Notes: a model not told the origin generated them from the sequence alone. Counted from the stretch's first letter, positions 42,805-52,567 are shown. The stretch is DNA of 54,858 bases from Rikenellaceae bacterium (GCA_017379895.1 JAFNVH010000016.1:1-54858); one strand, 5' to 3'. Made by a program: numbers and translations.

Positions 42805-44166
42805 TTATTTCACGTTGTCGTTAACCCACTGCTTGAACTCCTCGCCGCGCGCCTCGTAGTTGCGGAACAGATCGAAGCTCGCACAAGCGGGCGACAGCAG
42901 TACCACATCGCCCTCGCGCGCCGCCTCGCGTGCAGCCGTCATCGCCTCGTCGAGCGAATGTGTGTCGCGAATCGTGGGGATGATGCCCGTAAAGCTGTCG
43001 ATAAGCTTCTGATTATCAACGCCCATACAGATTAGCGTATGGACTTTCTCACGCGCGAAATCCATCAGCGGAGCGTAGTCGTTACCCTTGTCCGTACCGC
43101 CTGCGATCCATACAGTCGGGCGGGTCATACTCTCCAAGGCGTACCAGACCGAATCGACATTCGTCGCCTTCGAGTCGTTGATCCACAGTACGTTATCATG
43201 CTCTTTTACACGCTCCAGGCGGTGCTCGACGCCGCCGAAATTCTCGACCGTCGCACGCACCTGCTCAGGCTCGACACCCGCCGCCAAAGCCGCCAGCGAG
43301 GCCGCCATTGCGTCGTAGGCGTTGTGCAGACCCTTGATCTGCATCTTCGCCGTGTCGATCTCGACCGACTTCTTGCCAACGGTTGCGGTGAACACGCCAT
43401 CGCCATCGAGGTAGGCGTCGCCTGCACCACTCGCTACGGCAGTCTTTGCCGCAAAGGGCAGCTGGCGCATACGCAGGTCGTACTTGGGCAACTGCTCGGC
43501 AATCACCTGATCGTCAGCCGAGTAGATGAACGCACAGCGCGTGTGTTGGTTCTGCGCGATACGCATCTTCGAGTCGATATAGTTCTGGAAACAGTAGTTG
43601 TAGCGATCCAAGTGGTCGGGCGTGATGTTCATCAACACCGCCACGTCGGCGCGGAAATCGTACATTCCGTCGAGCTGGAACGAACTGAGTTCCAGCACAT
43701 ACCAATCGTATTCGGACGTCGCCACCGAGTATGCAAAGCTCTCGCCGATGTTACCGCCTAGCGCCACGCGGAAACCTGCATCGCGCAGAATCTGATAGGT
43801 GAGCGAGGTGGTCGTGGTCTTGCCGTTCGAACCTGTGATACAGATAGTTCGCGCCTTGCCCTTGTAGCGGCCCGCGAACTCGATCTCCGAGATAATGGGC
43901 GTTTTCTGCTCGCGCAGAGCCTTTACTACGGGTGCCTTCTCGGGGATACCGGGGCTCTTGATGACCTCGTCAGCCGCCAGGATGCGCTCCATCGTGTGGC
44001 CGCCCTCCTCGTACTCGACGCCCCACTCGTCCATCGCCTGCTTGTAGCGATCGCCGATGCGACCCGCGTCCGAAAGGAAGGTCGCAAAGCCGAGTTTCTT
44101 TGCCAAAATTGCCGAGCCGTATCCGCTGATACCGCCACCCAGCACGACTATCTTTTTCTGTTTCAT
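42805..44166 (-). CDS. murD: UDP-N-acetylmuramoylalanine--D-glutamate ligase
   Basis: A 453-aa Mur ligase that adds D-Glu. The N-terminal Rossmann segment VVLGGGISGYGSA, the ATP-binding ITGSNGKTTTTS, the middle NITPDHLDRY and INDSKATNVDS blocks, and the end LLSPACASFDLF are all present. It is 4 bp behind mraY. Confidence 0.96.
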   Translation of the reverse strand: MKQKKIVVLGGGISGYGSAILAKKLGFATFLSDAGRIGDRYKQAMDEWGVEYEEGGHTMERILAADEVIKSPGIPEKAPVVKALREQKTPIISEIEFAGRYKGKARTICITGSNGKTTTTSLTYQILRDAGFRVALGGNIGESFAYSVATSEYDWYVLELSSFQLDGMYDFRADVAVLMNITPDHLDRYNYCFQNYIDSKMRIAQNQHTRCAFIYSADDQVIAEQLPKYDLRMRQLPFAAKTAVASGAGDAYLDGDGVFTATVGKKSVEIDTAKMQIKGLHNAYDAMAASLAALAAGVEPEQVRATVENFGGVEHRLERVKEHDNVLWINDSKATNVDSVWYALESMTRPTVWIAGGTDKGNDYAPLMDFAREKVHTLICMGVDNQKLIDSFTGIIPTIRDTHSLDEAMTAAREAAREGDVVLLSPACASFDLFRNYEARGEEFKQWVNDNVK

Positions 44167-44170
44167 TGTG

Positions 44171-45421
44171 TTATCTGATTTTGAGGGTTACGAGGGCCAC
44201 CGCCGCCAGCAGAATCGACACGATCCAGAAACGGTTGACGATCTTCACCTCGTGGAAACCACGCTTCTGGTAGTGGTGGTGCAGGGGCGACATCAGGAAG
44301 ATGCGACGACCCTCGCCATATTTACGTTTTGTGTATTTGAAGTAGCTCACCTGAATCATCACCGAGAGTGCCTCAGCCAGGAAGACGCCGCACATCACCG
44401 GCAGCAGCAGCTCTTTGCGGATCAACAGCGCGAAGACCGCGATGACGCCACCGATTGCCAGCGAGCCCGTATCGCCCATAAACACCTGCGCGGGGAATGA
44501 GTTGTACCACAGGAAACCGATCAGTGCGCCGACCATTGCCGCAGCGAAGACAACCAGCTCGCCACTATGCGGGATATACATAATGTTCAGATAATCAGCA
44601 TAAACGATATGTCCCGAGAGGTATGCCAGCACACCCAGCACCACCACAATCGGCGCCGATACGCCCGTCACCAAGCCGTCCAGACCGTCCGTCAGGTTTG
44701 CGCCATTTGACACCGCCGTAATGACGAAAATCGCGACCAGAACATAGACCAGCCAGCCAAGTGTCTCGTTGCCACCCGCCAGCCATTTGTAGTCGAACTC
44801 GTTGTCCTTGATGAACGGAATGGTCGTCTGCGTGGTCTTAATGCCCTCGATCACAGCCGTTTCGGGCACCTTGCCCTGCTCGGGAGCGAAGTAATTCTGC
44901 TCGACAACACCGCCGCGCAACTCGGTCGGCAGGCTCGCGTCGTCGCGCACCACGATATCCGAGTGGAGCCACATCGTTGTACCCACAATCAGACCCAAAC
45001 CGACCTGACCCACGATCTTGAAACGACCTTTCAAGCCCTCTTTGTTGTGGCGGAAGACCTTGATGTAGTCGTCGGCACCGCCGATCACTCCCAGCCAGAT
45101 GGTCGAGATCAACATCAGCTGAATGTAGATATTTTTTAGGTCGCAGAACAACAACATCGGAACCACGATCGCCAACAGAATGATGATACCACCCATCGTC
45201 GGGGTGCCCTTCTTCTGCATCTGACCTTCGAGGCCGAGGTTACGAATCTCTTCGCCAATCTGCAAGCGCGCAAGGCGATCGATGATGCGGCGACCGAAGA
45301 CAATGGCGATCAGCAGGGCGGTGATGATGGCCATCGCCGCGCGGAACGACAAGTATTGGAACATTCCTGCTCCGGGCAGCGAAAACGCATCGCCCAGGTA
45401 TTCAAAAAGTGAATATAACAT
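44171..45421 (-). CDS. mraY: Phospho-N-acetylmuramoyl-pentapeptide transferase
   Basis: A 416-aa polytopic enzyme that makes lipid I from undecaprenyl phosphate. [11 protein letters not shown] near 73-83, DDYIKV near 116-121, NLTDGLDGL near 240-248 and the C-terminal [13 protein letters not shown] are diagnostic. It is longer than E. coli MraY (360 aa) because of a loop of about 60 residues (147-220), as is common in Bacteroidales. Confidence 0.96.
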   Translation of the reverse strand: MLYSLFEYLGDAFSLPGAGMFQYLSFRAAMAIITALLIAIVFGRRIIDRLARLQIGEEIRNLGLEGQMQKKGTPTMGGIIILLAIVVPMLLFCDLKNIYIQLMLISTIWLGVIGGADDYIKVFRHNKEGLKGRFKIVGQVGLGLIVGTTMWLHSDIVVRDDASLPTELRGGVVEQNYFAPEQGKVPETAVIEGIKTTQTTIPFIKDNEFDYKWLAGGNETLGWLVYVLVAIFVITAVSNGANLTDGLDGLVTGVSAPIVVVLGVLAYLSGHIVYADYLNIMYIPHSGELVVFAAAMVGALIGFLWYNSFPAQVFMGDTGSLAIGGVIAVFALLIRKELLLPVMCGVFLAEALSVMIQVSYFKYTKRKYGEGRRIFLMSPLHHHYQKRGFHEVKIVNRFWIVSILLAAVALVTLKIR

Positions 45422-45458
45422 ATGTTTGGTTTAGTTTTTATTTCGGTTTAAGTGTCTG

Positions 45459-46922
45459 TTAATTAGCCTTTTTGCGTAGCGTCTCGAAAGCCTCGCGCAC
45501 CTGTTCGCGGTCGTCGAAGTGGTGTTTCACGCCCTCGATCTCCTGATAGGTTTCGTGGCCCTTGCCCGCGATGAGGATCACATCGCCCGCCGCAGCCAGC
45601 ATCACCGCTGTGCGGATTGCCTCGCGACGATCGGCTATGCGCAGGTAGCGATCCGTCGGCTCCAAGCCCGCAACCATATCGTCGAGAATGTCATCGGGGC
45701 GCTCGCCACGCGGGTTATCCGAGGTGAGAATCGCCTGATTGCCACCACGAACTGCGATCTGAGCCATCTCGGGGCGCTTGGTTTTGTCGCGGTTGCCGCC
45801 GCAGCCCACCACAACGAAGAGCTTTGACGCGCCGCCACGAATATCGTTGATCGTGTCGATCACGTTCTGCAACGCATCGGGCGTATGTGCATAATCGACA
45901 ATCGCCGTCACGCCGTCCTCCGAGCGCAGAGCCTCGAAACGACCATTGACCGACTCCAACATCGACAGCACACGCAACACCTCCTCCTTATCGGCACCGA
46001 GCAGCACCGCCGCGCCATAGACCGTCAGCAGGTTATAGGCGTTGAATCGACCGAGGAAGCGCACCCACAGCTCGCGTCCATCGATGCGCAGCAACATACC
46101 GTCGAGGTGCATCTCAATGACGCGACCAACAAAGTCGGCCATCGAGCGCAGCGACAAGCGATTCACGCGTGCGCGAGTGTTCTGCACCATCACCTCGCCA
46201 TTGCGGTCGTCGATATTGACCAGCGCAAAGGCCTCGCGCGGCAGCTCGTCGAAGAACTGCTTCTTGGCGCGGATATATTCGGCAAAGGTCTTATGGTAGT
46301 CGAGGTGGTCGTGCGTGATGTTCGAGAAGAGGGCGCCCGCGAAGTGCAAACCACCGATGCGGCGTTGCACGATACTGTGCGACGACACCTCCATAAAGCA
46401 GTAATCGCAACCCACCTCAACCATCTCCGAGAGCAGTGCATTGAGCGTAATTGGATCGGGGGTGGTGTGCGACGTGGGCACTACGCGACCGTCGATACGA
46501 TTCTCGACCGTCGAGAGCAGGCCCACACGGTAGCCCAGTGCGCGAAACATCTCGTAGAGCAGTGTTACGGTCGTGGTCTTGCCATTGGTGCCTGTGATAC
46601 CGACCAACTTCAGCTGCTCCGAGGGGCGGTCGTAGAAGTTCGACGCCATCGTGCCCACCACGGCGGTTGTATCCTCAACCACCACGTAGCAGACGCCTTC
46701 GCTCAACTGCTCGGGTAGCTGCTGGCAGACAATCGCCACTGCGCCCTGCTCGATCGCACCCGCAATATAGGCGTGACCATCGGTCGCCGTTCCCACTACG
46801 GCAAAGAACATCGTTCCCTCGGCTACGCGGCGCGAGTCGAGAGCCAGCGCACTGATCTCGGTAGCCTCCGAGCCAATCACGCGACATTCGATGCCTTCGA
46901 TTATATCTTTTACTTGTTTCAT
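45459..46922 (-). CDS. murE: UDP-MurNAc-tripeptide synthetase
   Basis: A 487-aa Mur ligase that adds the third stem-peptide residue. ATP loop GITGTNGKTTTV (about 108-119), TPDPITLNALL, the carbamylated-lysine region further on, and DNPRGERPDDI (about 406-416). The DNPR motif is the specificity signature for meso-diaminopimelate, so the product is probably a DAP-type peptidoglycan. It follows ftsI by 19 bp. Confidence 0.95.
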   Translation of the reverse strand: MKQVKDIIEGIECRVIGSEATEISALALDSRRVAEGTMFFAVVGTATDGHAYIAGAIEQGAVAIVCQQLPEQLSEGVCYVVVEDTTAVVGTMASNFYDRPSEQLKLVGITGTNGKTTTVTLLYEMFRALGYRVGLLSTVENRIDGRVVPTSHTTPDPITLNALLSEMVEVGCDYCFMEVSSHSIVQRRIGGLHFAGALFSNITHDHLDYHKTFAEYIRAKKQFFDELPREAFALVNIDDRNGEVMVQNTRARVNRLSLRSMADFVGRVIEMHLDGMLLRIDGRELWVRFLGRFNAYNLLTVYGAAVLLGADKEEVLRVLSMLESVNGRFEALRSEDGVTAIVDYAHTPDALQNVIDTINDIRGGASKLFVVVGCGGNRDKTKRPEMAQIAVRGGNQAILTSDNPRGERPDDILDDMVAGLEPTDRYLRIADRREAIRTAVMLAAAGDVILIAGKGHETYQEIEGVKHHFDDREQVREAFETLRKKAN

Positions 46923-46941
46923 TCGTTATCTGATGTTGTTG

Positions 46942-49176
46942 TTATTTCAAAACCAATTGTACATAGTCGCCACGCTTGACCGCAGCTCCCGCCGCCACGC
47001 TCTGGCTCGTCACACGTCCGTGACCCGTCACGCCCACGCGCAGACCGCGACTCTCCAAAATGTAGAGCGCATCTTTCAGACCCATACCGACCACGCGCGG
47101 CATACGGCCCTTGTCGTCCTTGATCTGGTTGAACTCGGCACGTTGCGTCGAGTCGTCAACCTCGGCCAGCGACCAGCCACGACGCTCGTCGGTCGAGAAG
47201 GCCATATCGAGCTCCGAAGCCACCTTGCGCATCTGCTCGGTGCGACCGCCCTTGACCTGCGTCGGGCGCTTGGTTGTCGCCGTCGGCTCGATCGGATTGC
47301 GCCACCCGCTCTCCATCGTGTAGAGGCTGTAAATGATGTCGCGCACTACGGGGCCCGAAACACCCGCACCGTAGTAGGCACCACGCGAGGCGTTGTTGCG
47401 CACCGCCACCATAACCGTATATTTCGGAGCATCGGTGGGGAAATAGGCCACCATACTACCGAGGTATTCGCCCTTGCGACCTACCACCTGCGCCGTACCC
47501 GTCTTTGCCGCCACGCGGAATAGAGCCGTGTCGCGCACAAAAAATGCACGTGCCGTACCCGTCAGCGCCACCTCCTCCAAGCACTCCTGCACTTTCGAAA
47601 GCGATCCCGACGAGCAGATTCGATCGTTAAGCACCTTAGTGTCAAACTTTTGGATCGTGCGACCATTCTGTCGTATCTCACGTATCAATTTCGGTGCAAC
47701 CATACAACCCTCGTTTGCCACGGCATTGTAGAGCGTTGCTGTCTGGATTGCCGTAACCTCATTTTCATAGCCATAGGCCATTTGGCACAGACGGTTGTTA
47801 TAAAACCAAACATCACGTATCGAGTCTGCCTCGCGGGTCTTGTCGATGGGATAGTCATTGAATAGCGGTCGCTGCTCGCCAAACTCCGTCAGACCCAACG
47901 GACGATCCATATGCAGCTTGCGCAAAAATGCAACATACTGCTCAGGGTGCTCCTTATAGGCCTGATAGATAGCATTGGCAAAGAAGATATTCGACGAGTG
48001 CGCCATCGCTGTCTTCATCGTAATCGTGTCGCAGAAGGCGTGGTCGTCGCGGATACCCTTTGCCTTGGGATTGGGACCGATCTGCAATCGTTCATCCTTT
48101 ACTGCCTTGGTCACCTGACCCTCCTTGATCGGGATTCGGATATTGATATCCATACCCTTGTCCTCGACCAGCGCCAGCAGCGACGCCAACTTGAAGGTCG
48201 AGCCGGGGCACATACGCTTGAAGGCATTGTCGTCGATCTCGGCATAGACTCCCGGCGAGGTCTCCGAGAGGTTCGACAGCGCCAGAATCTCACCCGTCTC
48301 GACACTCATCACGATGGCCGTACCCCAAATGGCATTGTTGGCAACCATATTTTTGCGCAGTGCCACGTCCGAGATCTCCTGGATACGTCGATCGAGCGTC
48401 GTGACGATATCCACACCATCAATCTTCGGGCGGTCGTCCTTGGCACCATCGGTCGCCACATTCGAGGTGAAGCGGTGGGCAAAACGCTGGCGCGACTGCT
48501 GGCCGTCTACACCACGCAGAATCGAGTCGAACACGTGCTCGATACCGAATGCCGTCTTGATACGGTCGCTCTGGTGCTTGCCGACGGTGCGCTTGGCGAT
48601 GTCGCCCAGCGGGTAGATTCGCGTCAGGCTGTCTTCGAGTGTATAGGTGAGGCCGATGTCCCAATTCAGAATTGTGAACTGCTTGATCTTGCTCCACTCC
48701 TGGAAGTCGATCCAGCGCGGCAGCAACTCGATCGACTTATATCGGCGGCGGTTCCTGTCGTCGAAACGCTTATGCGAGTGATAGAGTGCGAATTTCTGTT
48801 TGAAGTATGATTTCGGATAGCCCTCTTTGCCAAAATAACCACCCAGTAGTCCCGCCAGCGAATCGGAGAGTTTGTTGTATCGCTCGACCGAGTCGAGAGC
48901 CTCCGATCCGAAGTCGAAGTAGACCTGATAGAGCGGTAGCACCGTAGCCAGCGGCTCGCCATCGCGCATCAGGATATCGCCACGACGTGCCTTGAGGGTT
49001 TGGGTCGTGAGGATACGATCCGAGATCGCCTCGGCATACTCGGCCGTCGACGAACTGAAATACTGGATATAGATCAAGCGCGTGATGATGACAACCACAA
49101 CCACAAAAAAGGCTACGTAGAGCCACAGGGCTCGACGGCGTATCTGTCGTTTGATGGTATGTTTCTGTTCGGGCAT
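46942..49176 (-). CDS. ftsI: Septal transpeptidase FtsI/PBP with one PASTA domain
   Basis: A 744-aa class B penicillin-binding protein. Transmembrane helix about 17-36, then the dimerisation domain, then the transpeptidase with catalytic STFK at 326-329, SxN (SSN) at 394-396 and KTG at 558-560. A C-terminal PASTA domain (about 684-744, ending in VKRGDYVQLVLK) follows a spacer. It lies 6 bp after the ftsL-like gene. A PASTA-bearing FtsI resembles SpoVD-like forms and is usual in this phylum. Confidence 0.95.
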   Translation of the reverse strand: MPEQKHTIKRQIRRRALWLYVAFFVVVVVIITRLIYIQYFSSSTAEYAEAISDRILTTQTLKARRGDILMRDGEPLATVLPLYQVYFDFGSEALDSVERYNKLSDSLAGLLGGYFGKEGYPKSYFKQKFALYHSHKRFDDRNRRRYKSIELLPRWIDFQEWSKIKQFTILNWDIGLTYTLEDSLTRIYPLGDIAKRTVGKHQSDRIKTAFGIEHVFDSILRGVDGQQSRQRFAHRFTSNVATDGAKDDRPKIDGVDIVTTLDRRIQEISDVALRKNMVANNAIWGTAIVMSVETGEILALSNLSETSPGVYAEIDDNAFKRMCPGSTFKLASLLALVEDKGMDINIRIPIKEGQVTKAVKDERLQIGPNPKAKGIRDDHAFCDTITMKTAMAHSSNIFFANAIYQAYKEHPEQYVAFLRKLHMDRPLGLTEFGEQRPLFNDYPIDKTREADSIRDVWFYNNRLCQMAYGYENEVTAIQTATLYNAVANEGCMVAPKLIREIRQNGRTIQKFDTKVLNDRICSSGSLSKVQECLEEVALTGTARAFFVRDTALFRVAAKTGTAQVVGRKGEYLGSMVAYFPTDAPKYTVMVAVRNNASRGAYYGAGVSGPVVRDIIYSLYTMESGWRNPIEPTATTKRPTQVKGGRTEQMRKVASELDMAFSTDERRGWSLAEVDDSTQRAEFNQIKDDKGRMPRVVGMGLKDALYILESRGLRVGVTGHGRVTSQSVAAGAAVKRGDYVQLVLK

Positions 49177-49182
49177 AATGTC

Positions 49183-49719
49183 TTAGTCGTTGTCGATAAT
49201 GTAGGTTTGAGTCGGCAGCTCTTCGAGGTTCAGACCGCGAGCCTTCGACTGCTCGATGATTGCGCTACGCGAGGTAGCCTTGTAGAGTTGCTCGGATTGG
49301 CGTATCGACTGCTCCTGCAACACGCGCAGTTCATCTTGCAGACGCGAGCGCTTGATATCCAGACGCAGCGCCGTGAAGAGAATGAAGATACTCAGGAAGA
49401 ACATTCCCGCAACGAACATCAGGTAGGGATATATGTGCTGAATCTTCTCCTTGGTGAGGATCTCGCCCGTGAACAGAGCCTTGAGGGTGGTGTTCCACCA
49501 GCTGTTCTGGCGACGCTCCTCAGCCTCGCGCTCTTCTGCTTCGGCGGCCTCCTGCTCCTGGCGCAGGCGCTCGTCCTCGGCCAGATCATCTTCGGCTGCG
49601 CCACTCAGCACACGCACCACCTCCTGGCGAATACGGCGATTGCGCTCGGCATCTTCGGCCGCGCGCTCGCGCTCCTCACGAAACGAGGGGTCGATCTCAA
49701 AATCTTCGTCGTATCTCAT
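49183..49719 (-). CDS. FtsL-like divisome protein with charged N-terminal extension
   Basis: A 178-aa single-pass membrane protein. The transmembrane helix is at 97-119, followed by a short coiled coil (about 120-160) as in FtsL. The first 70 residues are extremely charged (E, R, D, A) and likely form a cytoplasmic coiled coil. FtsL is poorly conserved in sequence; identity rests on position between rsmH and ftsI, topology and size. The E-rich repeat makes a chance ORF unlikely, because the frame ends exactly 6 bp before ftsI. Confidence 0.8.
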   Translation of the reverse strand: MRYDEDFEIDPSFREERERAAEDAERNRRIRQEVVRVLSGAAEDDLAEDERLRQEQEAAEAEEREAEERRQNSWWNTTLKALFTGEILTKEKIQHIYPYLMFVAGMFFLSIFILFTALRLDIKRSRLQDELRVLQEQSIRQSEQLYKATSRSAIIEQSKARGLNLEELPTQTYIIDND

Positions 49720-49734
49720 CGGTGCGATCTGTTT

Positions 49735-50646
49735 TTAGAGTTTTTCGGCGGCACGCAGACGGGCACTACGCGAGCGCGGGTTGCGTGCTATCTCCTCAGC
49801 CGAGGGCGCCACAGCCTTGCGTGTCACGAGCTGCCACGGGGTGGTCGAGCGGCCAAAGAAATCCTTCTCGGCCTGCGCTGCGAAGGTTCCATTGCGCATA
49901 AAGTTCTTGACCAGACGGTCTTCGAGTGAGTGGTACGAGATGACCGACAGGCGTCCGCCCGGTCGCAACATCTTCAAACTCTGCTCCAAAGCCATCTTCA
50001 ACGCCTCCATCTCGCCATTGACCTCGATGCGGAGTGCCTGAAAAAGCTTGGTGAGGAACTTACTCTCGTCCTTGCGCGGGGTGCAGGGCGCAACCGCCTC
50101 AACCAGCTGTGCGGTGGTGAGAATCGGTGCTGCGGCGCGTGCGCGAACGATGCAGTTGGCAGCCTTGTAGGGGGTGTCGATCTCGCCCCACTCGCCAAAG
50201 ATGCGGGTGAGGGTCTCGGCGTCGGCCTCATTGACGATGTCGGCAGCCGAGCGACCATTGCGGTAGTTCATTCGCATATCGAGCGGCGCCTCGCCACGGA
50301 ACGAGAATCCGCGCTCGGTGCAGTCGAAGTGGTGCGACGACACGCCCAGATCGGCCAGAATACCGTCGACCTGCTCCACGCCGCGATAGCGCAACGCACC
50401 GCGCAGAAAGCGGAAGTTGCTCTCGACGAAGTGGAAACGGGGATCATCGGGGCAGTTGGCCTTGGCGTCGGGGTCCTGATCGAAGCTGAACAGGCGACCG
50501 CGCTCCGAGAGTTTCGAGAGGATATGTCGCGTGTGACCTCCGCCACCGAAGGTCAGGTCAACGTACGTTCCATCAGGGTCAATCGCAAGCAAATCGACCG
50601 ACTCTGAGAGTAATACGGGGGTATGATATGTAGCTGTTTCGTTCAT
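49735..50646 (-). CDS. rsmH: 16S rRNA (cytosine1402-N4)-methyltransferase
   Basis: A 303-aa SAM methyltransferase. The start at 50646 (MNETATYHTPVLLSESVDLL) matches the family. The 24-codon longer form would begin inside the divergent glsA promoter and is rejected. Motif I is VDLTFGGGGHTRHIL, with DLGVSSHHFDCTERGFSF and the C-terminal ISYHSLEDRLVKNF. It is the first gene of the dcw cluster here because no mraZ precedes it. Confidence 0.95.
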   Translation of the reverse strand: MNETATYHTPVLLSESVDLLAIDPDGTYVDLTFGGGGHTRHILSKLSERGRLFSFDQDPDAKANCPDDPRFHFVESNFRFLRGALRYRGVEQVDGILADLGVSSHHFDCTERGFSFRGEAPLDMRMNYRNGRSAADIVNEADAETLTRIFGEWGEIDTPYKAANCIVRARAAAPILTTAQLVEAVAPCTPRKDESKFLTKLFQALRIEVNGEMEALKMALEQSLKMLRPGGRLSVISYHSLEDRLVKNFMRNGTFAAQAEKDFFGRSTTPWQLVTRKAVAPSAEEIARNPRSRSARLRAAEKL

Positions 50647-50703
50647 TTTTGCATATTTGGGCGTAAAGTTACTCAAAAAAAGAGGATTTTCGCGCATATT
50701 TTC

Positions 50704-50711
50704 TATCTTTG
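50704..50711 (+). promoter_or_regulatory. -7 box TATCTTTG for glsA-like gene
   Basis: A TAnnTTTG match 21 bp upstream of the ATG at 50733. Right after it, an inverted repeat (50713-50723 with 50728-50738, 11 bp, loop gtct) contains the start codon in its right arm. Confidence 0.68.
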
Positions 50712-50732
50712 TATCCATAAAAAGTCTTTTTT

Positions 50733-51539
50733 ATGGATAGAATCGACGTCGGACAGATCTTGGAGAGCAAGGCTCCCCGTCTGAATCGCTACATACCGCG
50801 TGCCGTAATCAATTGGTTACGTGGCCTAATTCACGAGGATTTCCTCAATAACACCATCGGAAACTTCGGCGACAAACCACCAATGGAATTCATTCGCGGA
50901 GTATTCGACCTGCTCGATATTAAGCGCTCGGTCGAGGGTTTCGAAAATCTCGATCCCGAAGGTCGCTACATCTTCGCCTCGAACCACCCCTTCGGCGGTA
51001 TGGACGGTATGATGCTGGCCGAGGCCATCGGTTCGCGTCTGGGCGATGTGCGCGTGGTGATCAACGACCTGCTGATGTATCTCGAGCCGCTGCGCCCGAT
51101 CTGGCTGCCCGTCAATAAGCACGGCCGCCAGAATACAGCCTACGCCCGCCGTATGCGCGAAGCGTTTGAGGGACCGCTGCCGATCTTGACCTTCCCCGCG
51201 GGTTTGTGCTCGCGTCGCAAGAAGGGTGAGGTGGCCGATCTGGAGTGGCGCAAGAACTTCATCAAGCAGGCGCACTCGACTGAGCGTCAGGTTGTTCCCG
51301 TCTATGTCGAGGGTTGCCTTTCGAACCGTTTTTACAACATCTCGAACCTCCGCACAAAGCTCGGTGTGAAGTTCAATATCGAGATGATTCTGCTGGTCGA
51401 CGAGATGGTGCGCCAGAAGGGTCAGACCTTCACTCTGCGCTTCGGAAAACCGATCTCGACCGAGCAACTTTCGACTATCGGATCGGTCGAGGATCAGGTG
51501 GTATTTGTACGTAAAAAGGTCTACGAAATGAAAAAATAG
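50733..51539 (+). CDS. PlsC-like O-acyltransferase, GlsA-type (glycine lipid synthesis)
   Basis: A 268-aa acyltransferase. The catalytic motif is NHPFGGMDG with His85 and Asp91, an H-x5-D spacing rather than the H-x4-D of ordinary PlsC; the NHPxGGxDG form is what I recall for the OlsA/hemolysin-like subgroup in Bacteroidota. FPAGLCSRRKKGEV near 155-168 resembles the FPEG block. The next gene encodes a GNAT-like acyltransferase, matching the glsA-glsB pair that makes glycine (serine) lipids in Bacteroides. No close terminator separates the two. Confidence 0.82.
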   Translation: MDRIDVGQILESKAPRLNRYIPRAVINWLRGLIHEDFLNNTIGNFGDKPPMEFIRGVFDLLDIKRSVEGFENLDPEGRYIFASNHPFGGMDGMMLAEAIGSRLGDVRVVINDLLMYLEPLRPIWLPVNKHGRQNTAYARRMREAFEGPLPILTFPAGLCSRRKKGEVADLEWRKNFIKQAHSTERQVVPVYVEGCLSNRFYNISNLRTKLGVKFNIEMILLVDEMVRQKGQTFTLRFGKPISTEQLSTIGSVEDQVVFVRKKVYEMKK

Positions 51540-51572
51540 GTCAAAAAGTAGCGGAATCTTAACCAAAATAGC

Positions 51573-51580
51573 TATCTTTG
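51573..51580 (+). promoter_or_regulatory. -7 box TATCTTTG for glsB-like gene
   Basis: A TAnnTTTG match 19 bp before the ATG at 51600, giving a leader of only about 10-15 nt. If transcription starts late, the alternative ATG at 51609 would be used. Confidence 0.66.
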
Positions 51581-51599
51581 TCAAAATGACCTATACTTT

Positions 51600-52508
51600 A
51601 TGTGTGAAATGAAACCCATTATCGAGGCCGTTCCGCGCGAAGAACTCGAACGCGAATTGACTGCCGATAAGAAAATTCGTAATACCAACAAAGCCCACAA
51701 CGAGATTTATGTCGTTACGGCTATCAACTCGCCTGCTGTGATGCGCGAGATTGGTCGTCTGCGTGAGGTGTCGTTCCGTGAGGCCGGTGGCGGTACGGGC
51801 GAAGAGGTCGACATCGACGAGGACGATTTGGCAACAGACGGCTATCAGCAGCTGATCGTGTGGGACCCCGCAGCACGCGAAATCGTGGGCGGCTACCGCT
51901 ACATCATCAGCCATTCGTCGAACCCCGCACACCTCTCGACTGAGCACTATTTCCGCTTCTCGGAGCAGTTCCGCGAGGAGTTCCTGCCCTATACCATCGA
52001 GCTGGGTCGCTCATTCGTGCAGCCGCGCTATCAGTCGCGCGATAACAACAAGAGTATCTTTGCATTAGACAACCTCTGGGACGGTCTGGGTGCGCTCGTT
52101 GTGCTCAATCCCGAGATCCGATATTTCTTCGGCAAGGTGACAATGTACACCAATTTCGACGTTGAGGCGCGTAATATGATCATCTACTTTATGCACCGCT
52201 ACTTCCCCGATAACGACAAGCTGATCGAGGGTCTCGACCCCGTCGAGATGGATATCGACTACGAGAAGTTCGACGCGATGTTTACGGGTACGGACTACAA
52301 CGAGGATCACCGCACGTTGTGCCAGCAGGTGCGCGCGCGTGGTGAAACCATTCCCCCGCTGATCAACTCGTATATGAGCCTTTCGCCCACGATGCGCGTC
52401 TTCCCGACGGTTCATAACAACGATTTCGGTGCTGTTGAGGAGACGGGTATCCTGATTACCATCGCCGATATCTACCCCGCCAAGGGCGAGCGACATATGA
52501 AGTTCTAA
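51600..52508 (+). CDS. GNAT-like N-acyltransferase, GlsB-type (glycine lipid synthesis)
   Basis: A 302-aa protein of the OlsB/hemolysin-like acyltransferase family. It has REVSFREAGGGTGEEVDIDEDD near 55-78, then VGGYRYIIS near 97-105, and YTIELGRSFVQPRYQ near 131-145; this E-L-G-R-S-F-V-x-P-x-Y block is shared with autoinducer-synthase-fold N-acyltransferases. It should acylate glycine (or serine) with a beta-hydroxy fatty acid, after which the GlsA-like enzyme adds the second chain. That assignment is from the Bacteroides work on the family. A promoter of its own is present. The start could be 51600 or 51609. Confidence 0.82.
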   Translation: MCEMKPIIEAVPREELERELTADKKIRNTNKAHNEIYVVTAINSPAVMREIGRLREVSFREAGGGTGEEVDIDEDDLATDGYQQLIVWDPAAREIVGGYRYIISHSSNPAHLSTEHYFRFSEQFREEFLPYTIELGRSFVQPRYQSRDNNKSIFALDNLWDGLGALVVLNPEIRYFFGKVTMYTNFDVEARNMIIYFMHRYFPDNDKLIEGLDPVEMDIDYEKFDAMFTGTDYNEDHRTLCQQVRARGETIPPLINSYMSLSPTMRVFPTVHNNDFGAVEETGILITIADIYPAKGERHMKF

Positions 52509-52537
52509 ACGGCGAGAGCTTACGATATGAAAATAAT

Positions 52538-52567
52538 AAGGCCACCCCGCGAGGAGTGGTCTTTTTT
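52538..52567 (+). terminator. Terminator after glsB-like gene
   Basis: A 10-bp imperfect stem (52539-52548 with 52553-52562), loop gcga, then T6. It directly precedes the first copy of the 109-bp repeat. Confidence 0.82.

Noticed and set aside
50647..50718. 24-codon extension of rsmH
   Set aside because: It would begin within the divergent promoter. YHTPVLL-type starts are normal for RsmH a few residues from the ATG at 50646.
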